NCBI GenBank assembly: GCA_019637585.1
Contig: JAHBVL010000007.1
Location: forward strand, 1 to 42,286
Direction of reading: 5' to 3'
DNA length: 42,286 nucleotides
DNA from: Thermomicrobiales bacterium
Lineage (GTDB): Bacteria; Chloroflexota; Chloroflexia; Thermomicrobiales; UBA6265
Shown here: positions 27,302 through 36,348 of the stretch, in pieces
Layout: every line of letters starts with the position of its first letter
How positions within the stretch are numbered: position 1 is the first letter of the stretch
The notes under the pieces: generated by a model
The model's input: the letters and a program-made list of their open reading frames with translations, nothing else
Told to the model about the DNA's origin: nothing
The model's database searches: none
Made by a program: the position numbers and the translations under genes

Positions 27302-28447
27302 TCAATCAGCCGCGCCGCCGGCGAACCGGTCGAGCGCGAACAGGGACGTGTCGTGGCGGGTCGATCCGTCGATCACCAGATCCGCCACGATCTCTCCCAC
27401 CACCGAGCAGAACTTGTAGCCATGCCCGGAACATGGCGAGACCAGCACTACCGAATCGTGCGCCCGGCTCCGATCGATGATGAAGTGCTCGTCCGGCGTG
27501 TTGGTGAAGATGCACGAAGCCATTGACATCACCGGTCCTGACGCCGCCGGGAAGTAGCGGTCGGTGAACTGGCGCAGGATCGCCTCGTCCCGATCATTGG
27601 GGTCGCGGTCGAAGTTGTCCGGATCGACCATCTCCTCGAAATGGTGATAGCGCCCCACTTTGAAACCGGGAATCCCAGCCACGGGGAATCCGTAGTACCG
27701 TCCTTCTTCGACAGTCAGATTGAACACAGGAAACGCGTCCGGCGAGAAGTGGGCCGGTTGGGTGGGCTGGAACCAGCAGAGCACCTGCCGCTCCGGAGAG
27801 AGCAAGGGCGAGAGCTCGTCCGAAAGGGCGCCATTCCAGGCGCCGGCGGTGAGCACCAGCTGTTCCGCTTCGTAGCTGCCTCGATTGGTGGTCACCCGCA
27901 CACCGTTGGGCGTCGACGTCCATTCGAGCACCTGTTCCTGCGCATGGACGACTGCGCCGGCGTTCATGGCGCCGTTGACATGCGCCACGACACATCGCTC
28001 CGACAGCAGGTAGCCGCCTTCCGGTTGCAGCAATGCGAAGTGCCCGTCCGGCAGTTGATAGCCGGGGAATCGTCCGGCAAGCTCCGCCGCGTTCAGCACC
28101 TCATGTTCCAGATCGTGCAGTTCGCAGGAGCGGAGCGCCCCGGCGAAGACCTCGCCCTCTTCGGGACTGGCATCCACCGACCCGGTGATGTACAGCAACT
28201 GCTCCCCGGCTTCGTCCTGCAGCGATCGCCAGAGCTCGTACGCCCGTCGCAACAACGGAACATAGGAGGGGTCCTCGTAATAGGCGAGCCGGATGATCCG
28301 GTTGACTCCGTGGAACGACCCCATCGTGTGCGGAACGTTGTAGCGCTCCAGCGCCAGAACGCGGGAGCCTCGCCTGGCGAGGTGATAGGCGGCGGCGGAA
28401 CCCATACCGCCGCAGCCCACGACGATGACATCGAACTGCGTTGTCAC
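27302..28447 (-). CDS. FAD amine oxidase of the sarcosine / N-methyltryptophan oxidase family
   Basis: 381 residues. Oxidises a secondary amine such as sarcosine or another N-methyl amino acid, giving the amine, formaldehyde and hydrogen peroxide. FAD-binding VIVVGCGGMGSAAAYHLARRG is at the N-terminus, and the MGSFHGVNRIIRLAY loop is typical of the family. Cys312 in SCIFTNTPDEHFIID is at the site of covalent flavin attachment in monomeric enzymes, followed by CSGHGYKF. The GTG start has GAGGG about 8 nt upstream. The exact substrate is not determinable; the gene starts 28 bp after the AI-2E-family gene ends on the same strand. Confidence 0.9.
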   Translation of the reverse strand: MTTQFDVIVVGCGGMGSAAAYHLARRGSRVLALERYNVPHTMGSFHGVNRIIRLAYYEDPSYVPLLRRAYELWRSLQDEAGEQLLYITGSVDASPEEGEVFAGALRSCELHDLEHEVLNAAELAGRFPGYQLPDGHFALLQPEGGYLLSERCVVAHVNGAMNAGAVVHAQEQVLEWTSTPNGVRVTTNRGSYEAEQLVLTAGAWNGALSDELSPLLSPERQVLCWFQPTQPAHFSPDAFPVFNLTVEEGRYYGFPVAGIPGFKVGRYHHFEEMVDPDNFDRDPNDRDEAILRQFTDRYFPAASGPVMSMASCIFTNTPDEHFIIDRSRAHDSVVLVSPCSGHGYKFCSVVGEIVADLVIDGSTRHDTSLFALDRFAGGAAD

Positions 28448-28475
28448 GACTCTTGCCCTCTCGTTCTCTGGTCGG

Positions 28476-29675
28476 TCAGGCCGGCGCGTTCACCGGTGGC
28501 TCGGCGGAATCTTCGGCAATTTCCGACAAGCGCAGGCTGCCAGGTCCCGTCACCGATTCGATATCTTCACCCCATACCCTGAACGCCGCCGAGATCAATG
28601 CCGCGACAGGTGGACCAAGCAAGACGCCCGGAATGCCCATCAGGGTGCTTCCGATCAGAACAGCGATCAGACTGACAAAGGGTGAGATGCGCAACGTCCT
28701 GCCGAAGACGCGCGGAGACGTGACATAATTCTCGAACTGCTGATAGATCAAACACGCTACAACGATGATCAGGAATTCGGTTGTTCCCTGGGCGAGCGCC
28801 AGGATGGCGAAGATGCCCGTTGCCAGCGTCGCGCCGACGATCGGCACCGCGTCGAGCACAAAGGCGATCACAGCCGCGACCAGCGGGGAGGGGAGATCGA
28901 GAATGGTGAAGAGCGCGAAGGTGAAGAGAGCGAAGAGGGTCGAGTTGATCATCTGACCCACGATGTAGCCACTGACTACACGGATGACCTCTGGCACCAG
29001 CCGCCGCACCTTTTCTTCCTGACCGCGCGGCAGCCCCCGCCCGAGACTCTTCAGCGTCTCGTCGCCGGTGGTCAGAGTGAACGCCGCGACGGCGATCGCC
29101 GCGATGAGCCCGGCCAGAATGCCGAAGATGGTCATCCCGCCGCTGATCGCCTGTTCGACATCGATTTCGGGTACAGCGCTGTCCGATGTCTGCTCATCGA
29201 CATACCGGATGATGCGGGTGTAGAGCTGCGGTTCCCGTTTCTCCAGGAAGGAGAGGGAGTCTCTGGCGTAGGTTGGCAGATTGTTCCAGAAATCGGCGGC
29301 TTCCTCGACGAGCGAAGGCACGACCAGCGCAACAAGGAGGGCCAGTACGGCGATCGTCGACAGGAGAACCGCCACCACGGCCGCTCCGCGACTCATACCG
29401 CGCCGCTCGAGTCTCCAGACCAACGGGAAGAGCGCTGCCGCCAGCAGGAAGCCGAGGAAGATCTGCATCAGCACATCTTTGGTTTCGTAGATGAACCAGA
29501 GGAGTCCCAGGGTCAACAGTACCCGGAGGACAGTTCGCCAGGGCAGCTCCATCTCAGTTCTGGTCGTTCCCGGCGGGGGTGGTGTGCCGGGGTGCGTTCC
29601 GAGCACATCGACGACGTCGGCAATCGGTCCGTCGTCGTCAGGCGGCAGCGCCGAACCTCTGATGATGTCATCCAT
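28476..29675 (-). CDS. AI-2E family (PerM-type) membrane protein
   Basis: 399 residues, about eight transmembrane helices, in the family formerly called DUF20/PerM. A first helix pair (~44-80), a third helix, a soluble periplasmic-type insertion (~110-170), then helices from ~175. Family features: SGYIVGQMINSTLFALF, LDAVPIVGATLATG, ENYVTSPRVFGRTLRISP and IPGVLLGPPVAALI. Members have been linked to autoinducer-2 export or Na+/H+ antiport; the role here is open. The ATG at 29675 has GGGGAG 9 nt upstream, so the 13-residue extension to 29714 is rejected. Confidence 0.9.
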   Translation of the reverse strand: MDDIIRGSALPPDDDGPIADVVDVLGTHPGTPPPPGTTRTEMELPWRTVLRVLLTLGLLWFIYETKDVLMQIFLGFLLAAALFPLVWRLERRGMSRGAAVVAVLLSTIAVLALLVALVVPSLVEEAADFWNNLPTYARDSLSFLEKREPQLYTRIIRYVDEQTSDSAVPEIDVEQAISGGMTIFGILAGLIAAIAVAAFTLTTGDETLKSLGRGLPRGQEEKVRRLVPEVIRVVSGYIVGQMINSTLFALFTFALFTILDLPSPLVAAVIAFVLDAVPIVGATLATGIFAILALAQGTTEFLIIVVACLIYQQFENYVTSPRVFGRTLRISPFVSLIAVLIGSTLMGIPGVLLGPPVAALISAAFRVWGEDIESVTGPGSLRLSEIAEDSAEPPVNAPA

Positions 29676-29750
29676 CGAAGTGCACTCCCCAAAACCACGA
29701 AATCTCCTGGCCAAGTATGCAATACCGGCCCTTCGGCCAGGCTCAAACGG

Positions 29751-29779
29751 TTGTCAATCGTGATGCCGGAGAGTAGCGT
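29751..29779 (+). promoter_or_regulatory. Promoter TTGTCA-N17-TAGCGT before the M32 carboxypeptidase
   Basis: TTGTCA at 29751-29756 and TAGCGT at 29774-29779 are 17 bp apart. The box overlaps TTGACA on the opposite strand, so the same spot may also serve the divergent membrane-protein gene. Confidence 0.4.
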
Positions 29780-29828
29780 TGTGGGAACGTCTGAAACGAG
29801 ACACCCCGGGAGGGGCGAGGGAGACTGG

Positions 29829-31340
29829 ATGGGCACCGCAATTGACGCACTGCGCGAGCGCATGGCCACGTACTACGACCTGACGATGACCGGCTCGCTC
29901 CTCACCTGGGATCAGCTGACCATCATGCCGATCAACGGCGGTCCAGCCCGGGCGCACCAGATCAAAACGATCGAGATGATGAGCCACCAGCTCCTGGTCG
30001 GCGACGAAACCGCCCGTTTGCTCGACGCCGCCGAGGCTGAGGTGGCCAGCGGCAAGGGTTCGGAGGTCGAGCAATGTCTGGTTCGGGTCACCCGTCGCGA
30101 TTTCGAGCGTGCCGTGCGCGTGCCGGGCGAGCTCGTTGGCGAGATCGCCAAGGCCGCGGCCGATGGCTATGCGGTCTGGACCGACGCAAGGGCAAATGAC
30201 GACTTTCCGGCATTTCTCCCCGCGCTGGAGAAGAACATCGAGCTGCAGAAGCGATACATCGACTGTTTCGACGTCGCCGAGTCGCCCTATGACGTGCTGA
30301 TCGACAACTACGAAGAAGGTTTGACCAGCGCCGAGATCTCGGCGGTGTTCGACGGCATCAAGCCCTATCTGCGACCGTTGATCGACCGGGTCGTGGACCG
30401 GCAGGAAGCGGTTTCAGACGAATTCTTCCGGAAGCCTTTTTCGCTGGCGGGGCAGGAGGAGGTCGGACTCTGGACCGCGGAAAGACTCGGTTTCGATCCA
30501 GCCAGCTGGCGGCTCGACCCGACCGTCCATCCGTTCCAGTCATCGATGTCGATTCAGGATATCCGGCTGACGACGCGGTACAACGAGAACGATCTCTTCG
30601 ATTCGCTCTTCAGCACCGTTCACGAATTCGGACACGGCATCTACGAGCACCAGATCAGTATGGACCTCGAGCGGACGCCGCTTGGCGGTGGTTGCTCGAT
30701 GACGTTGCACGAATCGCAGAGCCGTTTCTGGGAGAACATGATCGGGCGGAGCCGTGAGTTCGCCGGTCTTCTCCATCCTGCGCTCGCGCGCGTCTTTCCC
30801 GAGGAAATGAAGGGCTCGACCCCCGAAACGACCTACAAGGCGATGAATGTGATGCGACCGTCGCTCATCCGCGTTGAAGCCGACGAACTGACCTATGGGT
30901 TCCATATCATCGTGCGCTATGAGCTCGAGCGGGAGATCATCGAAAACGGGATGAAAGCGAGCGACCTTCCCGAAGCCTGGAACGCCAGAATGAAGCAGTA
31001 TCTGGGTATCGATGTTCCGAACAATCGCCTTGGGGTGCTGCAGGACGTGCACTGGTCGGCGGGATCGATCGGCTACTTCCCGACCTATTTCCTGGGATCG
31101 ATTCTCGCCGCCCAGATCTGGAAGAAGATGGCGGGCGATCTGCCCGATCTGCGCGATCTCATCGCCGCCGGCGACTTTGCGCCGATCCGGGAGTGGCAGC
31201 GAGAGCATTTGCACCGCTATGGCCGGATGTACACGCCCAAAGAGACAATCGAAAAGGTGGTGGGCGGACCGCTCGATCCGCAACCCTACATCGGCTACAT
31301 GACCGCCAAGGTCAATTCGCTCTATGGACCGGCCGCCTGA
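29829..31340 (+). CDS. M32 metallocarboxypeptidase
   Basis: 503 residues. Zinc-dependent removal of C-terminal amino acids, cytosolic. The HEFGH motif (residues 265-269, full context HEFGHGIYEHQ) supplies two metal ligands and the catalytic Glu; HESQSRFWEN downstream gives the third ligand. IRLTTRYNENDLFDS and YPTYFLG-like (YFPTYFLGSILAAQ) segments are family signatures. The ATG at 29829 sits ~6 nt after GAGGGAG; the longer frame to 29592 overlaps the opposite gene and is rejected. It precedes the aldo/keto reductase by 77 bp. Confidence 0.95.
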   Translation: MGTAIDALRERMATYYDLTMTGSLLTWDQLTIMPINGGPARAHQIKTIEMMSHQLLVGDETARLLDAAEAEVASGKGSEVEQCLVRVTRRDFERAVRVPGELVGEIAKAAADGYAVWTDARANDDFPAFLPALEKNIELQKRYIDCFDVAESPYDVLIDNYEEGLTSAEISAVFDGIKPYLRPLIDRVVDRQEAVSDEFFRKPFSLAGQEEVGLWTAERLGFDPASWRLDPTVHPFQSSMSIQDIRLTTRYNENDLFDSLFSTVHEFGHGIYEHQISMDLERTPLGGGCSMTLHESQSRFWENMIGRSREFAGLLHPALARVFPEEMKGSTPETTYKAMNVMRPSLIRVEADELTYGFHIIVRYELEREIIENGMKASDLPEAWNARMKQYLGIDVPNNRLGVLQDVHWSAGSIGYFPTYFLGSILAAQIWKKMAGDLPDLRDLIAAGDFAPIREWQREHLHRYGRMYTPKETIEKVVGGPLDPQPYIGYMTAKVNSLYGPAA

Positions 31341-31417
31341 ACGGTGCGGGCCAGGGCACTGGGATTGGATTGCTTCGGAACGCCGCAAGGGTGTTTCCGG
31401 GAGGGAGAGAACGTTTG

Positions 31418-32407
31418 ATGGCCACAGATCGACTCGCAAAACGTCCGTTTGGCTCGGGAAGACTGATGACGCCGCCGATCGCGGTCGGATGTGCGCCGAT
31501 GGGCAGCATGACCGAGGCATTCGGGTACGCGGTGTCCGAGGAAGACGCGGTCGCCACGATCGCGACCGCCCTGGCTGGTCCGATCAACTTCATCGACACG
31601 GCCGCGCTCTACGGCGACGGCGTGAGTGAAACGCGGGTTGGCAAAGGACTGGCGGCACTGGGAGGGTTGCCCGAAGGCGCTGTGCTCCAGACCAAGCAGG
31701 GTCGCAACCCGAAGGACAACGACTACAGCGGCGACACCGTGAAGTGGCGCATGGAGCGGAGCCTTCAGCTCCTGGGTGTCGACCGGGTCGATGCCGTCTA
31801 TCTGCACGATGCGGAATGGACGACATTCGAAGAGGCGATGGCGCCGGGCGGACCGGTGGAGGTCCTGCAGAAGTTCAAGGACGAGGGTGTGTTCGACTAT
31901 CTCGGTGTGGCGGCCGGTCCGAACGAGGTCGAACTGCAATACATCGAAACCGGGCAGTTCGATGCGGTGATCACCCACAACCGGTACACGTTGCTCAACC
32001 AGAACGCCAACCCGGTGATCGACGCGGCGCATGAGCGCGGCATGGCGGTGCTCAACGCGGCGCCCTATGGCAGCGGCATCCTCGTCCGCGGCCCGGAGAG
32101 CTACCCGCGCTACGCCTATTCGGAGGCGCCTGACGCCATGATCGAGCGCACCCTGGTGCTGCGGGAGATCTGCGACCGCTATGGTGTACCGCTGGCCGCG
32201 GCGGCGGTGCAATTCTCCACCCTCGACCCGCGGATCGACGTCACGATCATCGGCATGAGTCACCCCGACCGCCTGGCCCAGACGATCGAATTCGCCACCA
32301 TCGAGATTCCCGACGCCTGCTGGGAAGAGATCAACGCTCTTCCTGCCCTGCCGCAGGACAATCCGGAAGAGCGCCGGTATTCGGAGAAGCTGCCGTACGA
32401 GAAGTAG
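31418..32407 (+). CDS. Aldo/keto reductase
   Basis: 329 residues, NAD(P)-dependent TIM-barrel oxidoreductase. FIDTAALYGDG carries catalytic Asp and Tyr, QTKQGRN the Lys and VYLHDAEW the His; SHPDRLAQTIEF near the end is the cofactor-binding region. Overall it resembles the D-threo-aldose/L-fucose dehydrogenase branch, so a sugar lactone-forming activity is possible but not shown. The ATG at 31418 has GGGAGGGAGA upstream; the longer frame overlaps the peptidase. Confidence 0.9.
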   Translation: MATDRLAKRPFGSGRLMTPPIAVGCAPMGSMTEAFGYAVSEEDAVATIATALAGPINFIDTAALYGDGVSETRVGKGLAALGGLPEGAVLQTKQGRNPKDNDYSGDTVKWRMERSLQLLGVDRVDAVYLHDAEWTTFEEAMAPGGPVEVLQKFKDEGVFDYLGVAAGPNEVELQYIETGQFDAVITHNRYTLLNQNANPVIDAAHERGMAVLNAAPYGSGILVRGPESYPRYAYSEAPDAMIERTLVLREICDRYGVPLAAAAVQFSTLDPRIDVTIIGMSHPDRLAQTIEFATIEIPDACWEEINALPALPQDNPEERRYSEKLPYEK

Positions 32408-32640
32408 CTGGCAGCGGGCGGCCGGCAGCGGGCAGCACGTAGTTCGGGCACCTGTGGCCCGATGGGTGATCTGCCCGCCGGTGCGTCCACCCTTGGGTGT
32501 CGCGGATCGGCAGCGACGTCGGGCCAGAGGTGCCCGAACTACGATCTAACTGCCGACTGCCGACTGCCGACTGCCGACTGCCGACTGCCGACTGCCGACT
32601 GCCAGCTGCCAGCTGCCAGCTGCCGACCGCCTGCCGCCCG
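32406..32640. repeat. Second heptanucleotide-repeat island around a 106-bp hairpin
   Basis: Arms 32438-32462 and 32519-32543 pair over 25 nt with one mismatch, closing on a centre with CACCC-TT-GGGTG. Outside the right arm, 32549-32625 holds eleven tandem 7-mers (seven ACTGCCG, then ACTGCCA, GCTGCCA twice, GCTGCCG), decaying into 32640. Outside the left arm, 32406-32437 has the inverse family (CGGGCGG, CCGGCAG, CGGGCAG). No gene is credible here. Confidence 0.85.
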
Positions 32641-32652
32641 CTCGAATCCCAC

Positions 32653-32681
32653 TTGACATCAACGCCATGCTGCAATAGGTT
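32653..32681 (+). promoter_or_regulatory. Promoter TTGACA-N17-TAGGTT before the amidohydrolase
   Basis: A perfect -35 TTGACA (32653-32658) and TAGGTT (32676-32681), 17 bp apart, predict a start near 32688 and a ~50-nt leader. It follows directly on the repeat island. Confidence 0.6.
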
Positions 32682-32738
32682 GCCCCTCATCTGAATCCGG
32701 CCGTTTTGACCGGTGCTCGGCGTGGTTGAGAGTGAGGC

Positions 32739-33986
32739 GTGCAGGTGACGAAAGCATTCGATCTGGTCATCACGGGCGGCGATGTCGTCGATCCGGGTTC
32801 GGGCCTGAGTGGCAAGCTCGACATCGGTGTCAAGGAAGGCAAAATCGCGGCGGTCGAAGCTGGTATCGACGCGTCGACCGCGGCCAGGGTGATCGACGCT
32901 TCCGGCCGGTATGTCACCCCAGGTCTCATCGACCTCCACACGCATGTCTACTGGGGATCGACGTTCTGGGGGATCGAACCCGATCCGGTGGCGGCGCGGT
33001 CGGGTTGCACCACCTGGCTCGACGTTGGATCGTCGGGCGGCTACTCATTTCCCGGCTTGCGGCGACACATCGTGGAAACGAGCAAAGCGAAAGTCTTCGT
33101 TCTGCTCAATCTCTCCTCGATCGGCCTGATCGGCCCCTCCTGGGAGCTGGCCAATCCCGACTACTGGGATATCGAGCTGGCCCAGACCATCGTCGAAGCG
33201 AACCGGGATGTGATCATCGGCATCAAGGCCCGCATCGATTCGAGCACGACGCGTGGAGTCGGGGTGGCGCCGTTGGCGAAAGCGCGAGAGCTCGCCGACA
33301 GGGTCGGCCTGCCGCTGATGACCCACATCGGCGGTGGTCCGCCGACGATCGAAGAGGTCATCCCTCACTTGCGGCCGGGAGACATCCTGACCCATTGCTT
33401 CACCGGCAACAGCATGCGGATCATCGACGACAACCGAAAAATCCTGCCCGAGATCAAAGCGCTGAAAGAGGCCGGTTTGATTTTCGATATCGGGCATGGC
33501 ACGGGGTCGTTCAGCTATGACACAGCCGAAGCGATGCTCGAACAGGGCTACCTGCCCGACGTGATCAGCACCGACATCCATCAGATGGCCATTCAGGGGC
33601 CGGCGTTCGATATGCCGACCACGATGTCCAAGTTCCTCAATCTGGGGTTGACGCTGGAGCAGGTGATCGAACGATCGACCGCAGCGCCGGCGGCGGCGAT
33701 GCGCCGCACCGATGTCGGCTCCCTCGCTGTCGGCCAGGCGGCGGACATCGCGCTCTTCACGATCGAGGAAGGTGAGTACACCTTCCAGGACGTGCGTATG
33801 AACGAGCGGAAAGGCAGCAAATTGCTGCGCAACACGCTGACGATCATCGATGGCGAGGAGCTGGAGCGGGTCGAGCTGCCCGATCTGCAGCCATGGGCGG
33901 TGTTGCCGGCGCATCAGCGGGGCAAGGTCATCCCATTGACCGAGGTGCCGGCCAAGCCTGCGGCTCCTCTCCTTGACAATCGATAG
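32739..33986 (+). CDS. Amidohydrolase / deacetylase-family metallohydrolase
   Basis: 415 residues. A metal-dependent amidohydrolase resembling the EF_0837/AHA_3915 deacetylase group. Binuclear-site ligands in order: His67 and His69 (DLHTHVYW), Lys163 (GIKARID, likely carboxylated), His196 (THIGGG), His219 (HCFTGN), Asp279 (STDIHQM). Known relatives hydrolyse N-acyl or ester bonds of small amino-acid derivatives. GTG 32739 or GTG 32745 could start it. It is the first gene before an ABC importer, suggesting that it processes the imported compound. No signal peptide, so it acts in the cytosol. Confidence 0.9.
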   Translation: MQVTKAFDLVITGGDVVDPGSGLSGKLDIGVKEGKIAAVEAGIDASTAARVIDASGRYVTPGLIDLHTHVYWGSTFWGIEPDPVAARSGCTTWLDVGSSGGYSFPGLRRHIVETSKAKVFVLLNLSSIGLIGPSWELANPDYWDIELAQTIVEANRDVIIGIKARIDSSTTRGVGVAPLAKARELADRVGLPLMTHIGGGPPTIEEVIPHLRPGDILTHCFTGNSMRIIDDNRKILPEIKALKEAGLIFDIGHGTGSFSYDTAEAMLEQGYLPDVISTDIHQMAIQGPAFDMPTTMSKFLNLGLTLEQVIERSTAAPAAAMRRTDVGSLAVGQAADIALFTIEEGEYTFQDVRMNERKGSKLLRNTLTIIDGEELERVELPDLQPWAVLPAHQRGKVIPLTEVPAKPAAPLLDNR

Positions 33987-34001
33987 TTTTCACGTCAGAT
34001 T
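33973..34001 (+). promoter_or_regulatory. Possible promoter of the ABC importer genes
   Basis: TTGACA (33973-33978) is perfect, but the -10 at 17 bp (CAGATT) is weak. It overlaps the 3' end of the amidohydrolase and could give extra transcription of the binding-protein gene. Confidence 0.3.
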
Positions 34002-34051
34002 GTTGGGGATTTCCAGACAGGAATCGTTCGCCAGAATGGAGGAATGCATCC

Positions 34052-35356
34052 ATGAAGATCGACCAGCGATTTATCGAGCATTTCGCAGCGACTGCTGAAA
34101 AGCGGCGCTACACGCGACGTCAGGTCGTGCGCGCGGGCGTGGGATTGGGGCTTTCAGCGGCCGCGATCGGCTCCGTGCTGGCCCGCCCGGCGTTCGCCCA
34201 GGACTCCAGCGCTTCCCCGGCGGCGGCCGGTCCGGTGCTCGATCCGATTTCCGGCGCCGAGATGTCCTATGACGACATCGTCGCCGCCATCCAGGCCGAA
34301 GGGGAAGTGACCGTCGGCAATTGGACCTACACGGCCACCGATGCCCTGATCGAGCGCTTCGAGCAGTATGTGAGCGACGTCTATGGTGTCGACGTCACCT
34401 TGAACTATCTGGGCACCCAGCAGCCGAGCACCTATCTCACCGAGCTCTACGCGGCCGCGGGTGCGGGCAACACTCCACCGCACGACCTGCTGGCCATCGA
34501 GGAGAACTACTGGGCGGAAGTGCGGGCGCAGGAGGAAGCGGAAGGGGTCACGCTGCTGGCCGACGTTTTGCCGTCGGGTCTCATTCCCAATGCCGACCGC
34601 GTCTTCGAGAACTTCACCCAGTTCCCGACCGCCGTGGGCTTCCAGGCGTCGGCGTCGCCGGGCATCACCTACAACAACGACAATGTCGACTTCCTGAACG
34701 ACTGGACCGATCTCGCGGACGAGCGGCTGAAGGGCAAGCTCCTTGCCTGGCTGCCGGGCGACATCACCGGCGGCGGCGTGCTGCTCGGCGTCATCGCCGC
34801 TCAGGGTGGCGACTACAAGAACCCTGATGATGTGGCGGAGGGGATCCGGTTCCTCGTCGAGGAAGTCCACCCCAACGTGCTCAAGTACACGACCGACACG
34901 TCCGAGGCTCAGCAACTGCTGAAAGATGGCGTTGTCGACGCCGTGACCTTCTGGAACTCGCTGGCCCGCCTCCAGTATCTGGATGGCCAGGAGAATGCCG
35001 CATTCCTCGTCGCCGCGTCGGGGCAGTATGCGGTGAACGGCTACATGTTCATGCCGGTTGGCGCCGCGCATCCGATTCTGGCCCAGATCTTTATGGACTG
35101 GCGCCTGAGCGACGATGCCCAGTTCCCCGATATCGAGGTCTGGGGCATCACCGAAGGCAACTGGGCCGAGTTCCAGGAAGGATTCATGGGCGAGAGTTAC
35201 GTCGATCTGGTTCCCGACTGGATCAAGGACGTCTATTTCAACTTCTTCCCGACGCCGGAACAGCTCAGCACCCAGTACAAGAGTGTCGACTGGGCCTACT
35301 ACGTCGAAAACGCCAGTGCCTGGTACGACGAGTGGCTGGCGGGGATCGGTCTCTAG
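34052..35356 (+). CDS. ABC transporter extracellular solute-binding protein, Tat signal
   Basis: 434 residues, a spermidine/putrescine (PotD)-like binding protein. The N-terminus reads RRYTRRQVVRAGVGLGLSA, a twin-arginine-type signal with cleavage near AFA-QDS. There is no lipobox. Mature features include VGNWTYTATDALIERFEQY, ASASPGITYNNDNVDF and AVTFWNSLARLQYL. GGAGG lies 9 nt before the ATG. It is followed by two permeases and an ATPase, so the importer is complete. The ligand is not evident; the upstream deacetylase suggests an acylated amine or amino acid derivative. Confidence 0.88.
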   Translation: MKIDQRFIEHFAATAEKRRYTRRQVVRAGVGLGLSAAAIGSVLARPAFAQDSSASPAAAGPVLDPISGAEMSYDDIVAAIQAEGEVTVGNWTYTATDALIERFEQYVSDVYGVDVTLNYLGTQQPSTYLTELYAAAGAGNTPPHDLLAIEENYWAEVRAQEEAEGVTLLADVLPSGLIPNADRVFENFTQFPTAVGFQASASPGITYNNDNVDFLNDWTDLADERLKGKLLAWLPGDITGGGVLLGVIAAQGGDYKNPDDVAEGIRFLVEEVHPNVLKYTTDTSEAQQLLKDGVVDAVTFWNSLARLQYLDGQENAAFLVAASGQYAVNGYMFMPVGAAHPILAQIFMDWRLSDDAQFPDIEVWGITEGNWAEFQEGFMGESYVDLVPDWIKDVYFNFFPTPEQLSTQYKSVDWAYYVENASAWYDEWLAGIGL

Positions 35357-35381
35357 GAGAACGTCCGTGGTAAGCAAACGA

Positions 35382-35403
35382 GCCGGCTGGGTTTCCAGCC
35401 GGC
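35382..35403 (+). promoter_or_regulatory. Stem-loop between binding-protein and permease genes
   Basis: GCCGGCTGG (35382-35390), loop GTTT, CCAGCCGGC: a perfect 9-bp stem with no T tract. This position in importer operons often holds a hairpin that stabilises the abundant binding-protein mRNA and lowers permease expression. That role is inferred here. Confidence 0.6.
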
Positions 35404-35445
35404 CCGTTCATGGCGAGTCCGCGGAGCCGTTCGGTTGCTCATCTC

Positions 35446-36348
35446 ATGGCAGAAGTCGTAGTCGATACCCCCGTTCCACCACGTTCGACGGTTGGTGACG
35501 AATCCCGGGACTGGCGCAAAGCGCTGACCGGGGTAGGCTTGCTCGCGCCAGCCATCGTGATTGCGATCATCTTTTCCATCATTCCGTTGATCTACCTGAT
35601 CAACGTCTCGCTGACCCGGGAATCGACCTTTTTCTTCAACAATCCCCAATACACGTTCGACAACTATCGCCTGATCTGGAATCGCTACCTGCCGCATGTC
35701 TGGACCACGATCCGTCTGGCCACGCTGGCCTCCCTCTTCTGTCTGATTTTCGGATATCCCTTTGCCTACATTCTGGTCAGAAAGGTGCAGTACCGCGATC
35801 TGGTCCGCATCCTGATGACCTTTCCGCTCTTCGGGCCGCTCTACCTCACCTACGGCATCCGGTTCGTGTTCGGGGTGAACGGCCCACTGGCGCCCCTGTT
35901 CGACTTCATCGGCGTCGACAGCCGGACCCTGCTCTTCGCCTATCCCGAGCAGATGACGATCTTCGGTATGGCGGTCTTCACTTTCCCCTTCATGGTGATG
36001 AATGTGGTTGCCGCGTTGACCAATGTCGACCCGACGCTCGAGGAAGCGGCGCGGACCCTGGGATCCCGCCCCTGGCAGGTGTTCACCCGGGTGCTCTTTC
36101 CGTTGAGCTGGCCCGGCGTGCTGGCCGGATTCCTGATCTGTTTCGGATGGAATCTCGGCGTTTTCATCGTGCCCATGCTCCTCGGTAACATCGAGCAGCA
36201 GCGGGTGCTGTCGCTGGCGCTCTACCAGAAAGCGATGAGCCAGTTCGACTACGGTCTCGGATCGGCGATGGGCGTCGTGCTGATGCTCCTGGCCTTCACC
36301 GTCACCTGGCTGTCACTCCGCTTCTCCCGGGGAGCGCTGGCCACATGA
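35446..36348 (+). CDS. ABC transporter permease 1 (PotB-like)
   Basis: 300 residues, six transmembrane helices. The EAA loop EEAARTLGSRPWQVFTRVLFPLSWPG, which docks on the ATPase, is at ~195-220. Start uncertain: the ATG at 35446 is chosen because the alternative at 35410 begins only seven bases after the hairpin; neither has a Shine-Dalgarno. It overlaps the next permease by four bases (ATGA). Confidence 0.88.
   Translation: MAEVVVDTPVPPRSTVGDESRDWRKALTGVGLLAPAIVIAIIFSIIPLIYLINVSLTRESTFFFNNPQYTFDNYRLIWNRYLPHVWTTIRLATLASLFCLIFGYPFAYILVRKVQYRDLVRILMTFPLFGPLYLTYGIRFVFGVNGPLAPLFDFIGVDSRTLLFAYPEQMTIFGMAVFTFPFMVMNVVAALTNVDPTLEEAARTLGSRPWQVFTRVLFPLSWPGVLAGFLICFGWNLGVFIVPMLLGNIEQQRVLSLALYQKAMSQFDYGLGSAMGVVLMLLAFTVTWLSLRFSRGALAT

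Noticed and set aside
32549-32625. CTGCCGA repeats considered as a CRISPR or iteron origin
   Set aside because: Units are 7 bp with no spacers, and no replication initiator gene or AT-rich unwinding region lies nearby.
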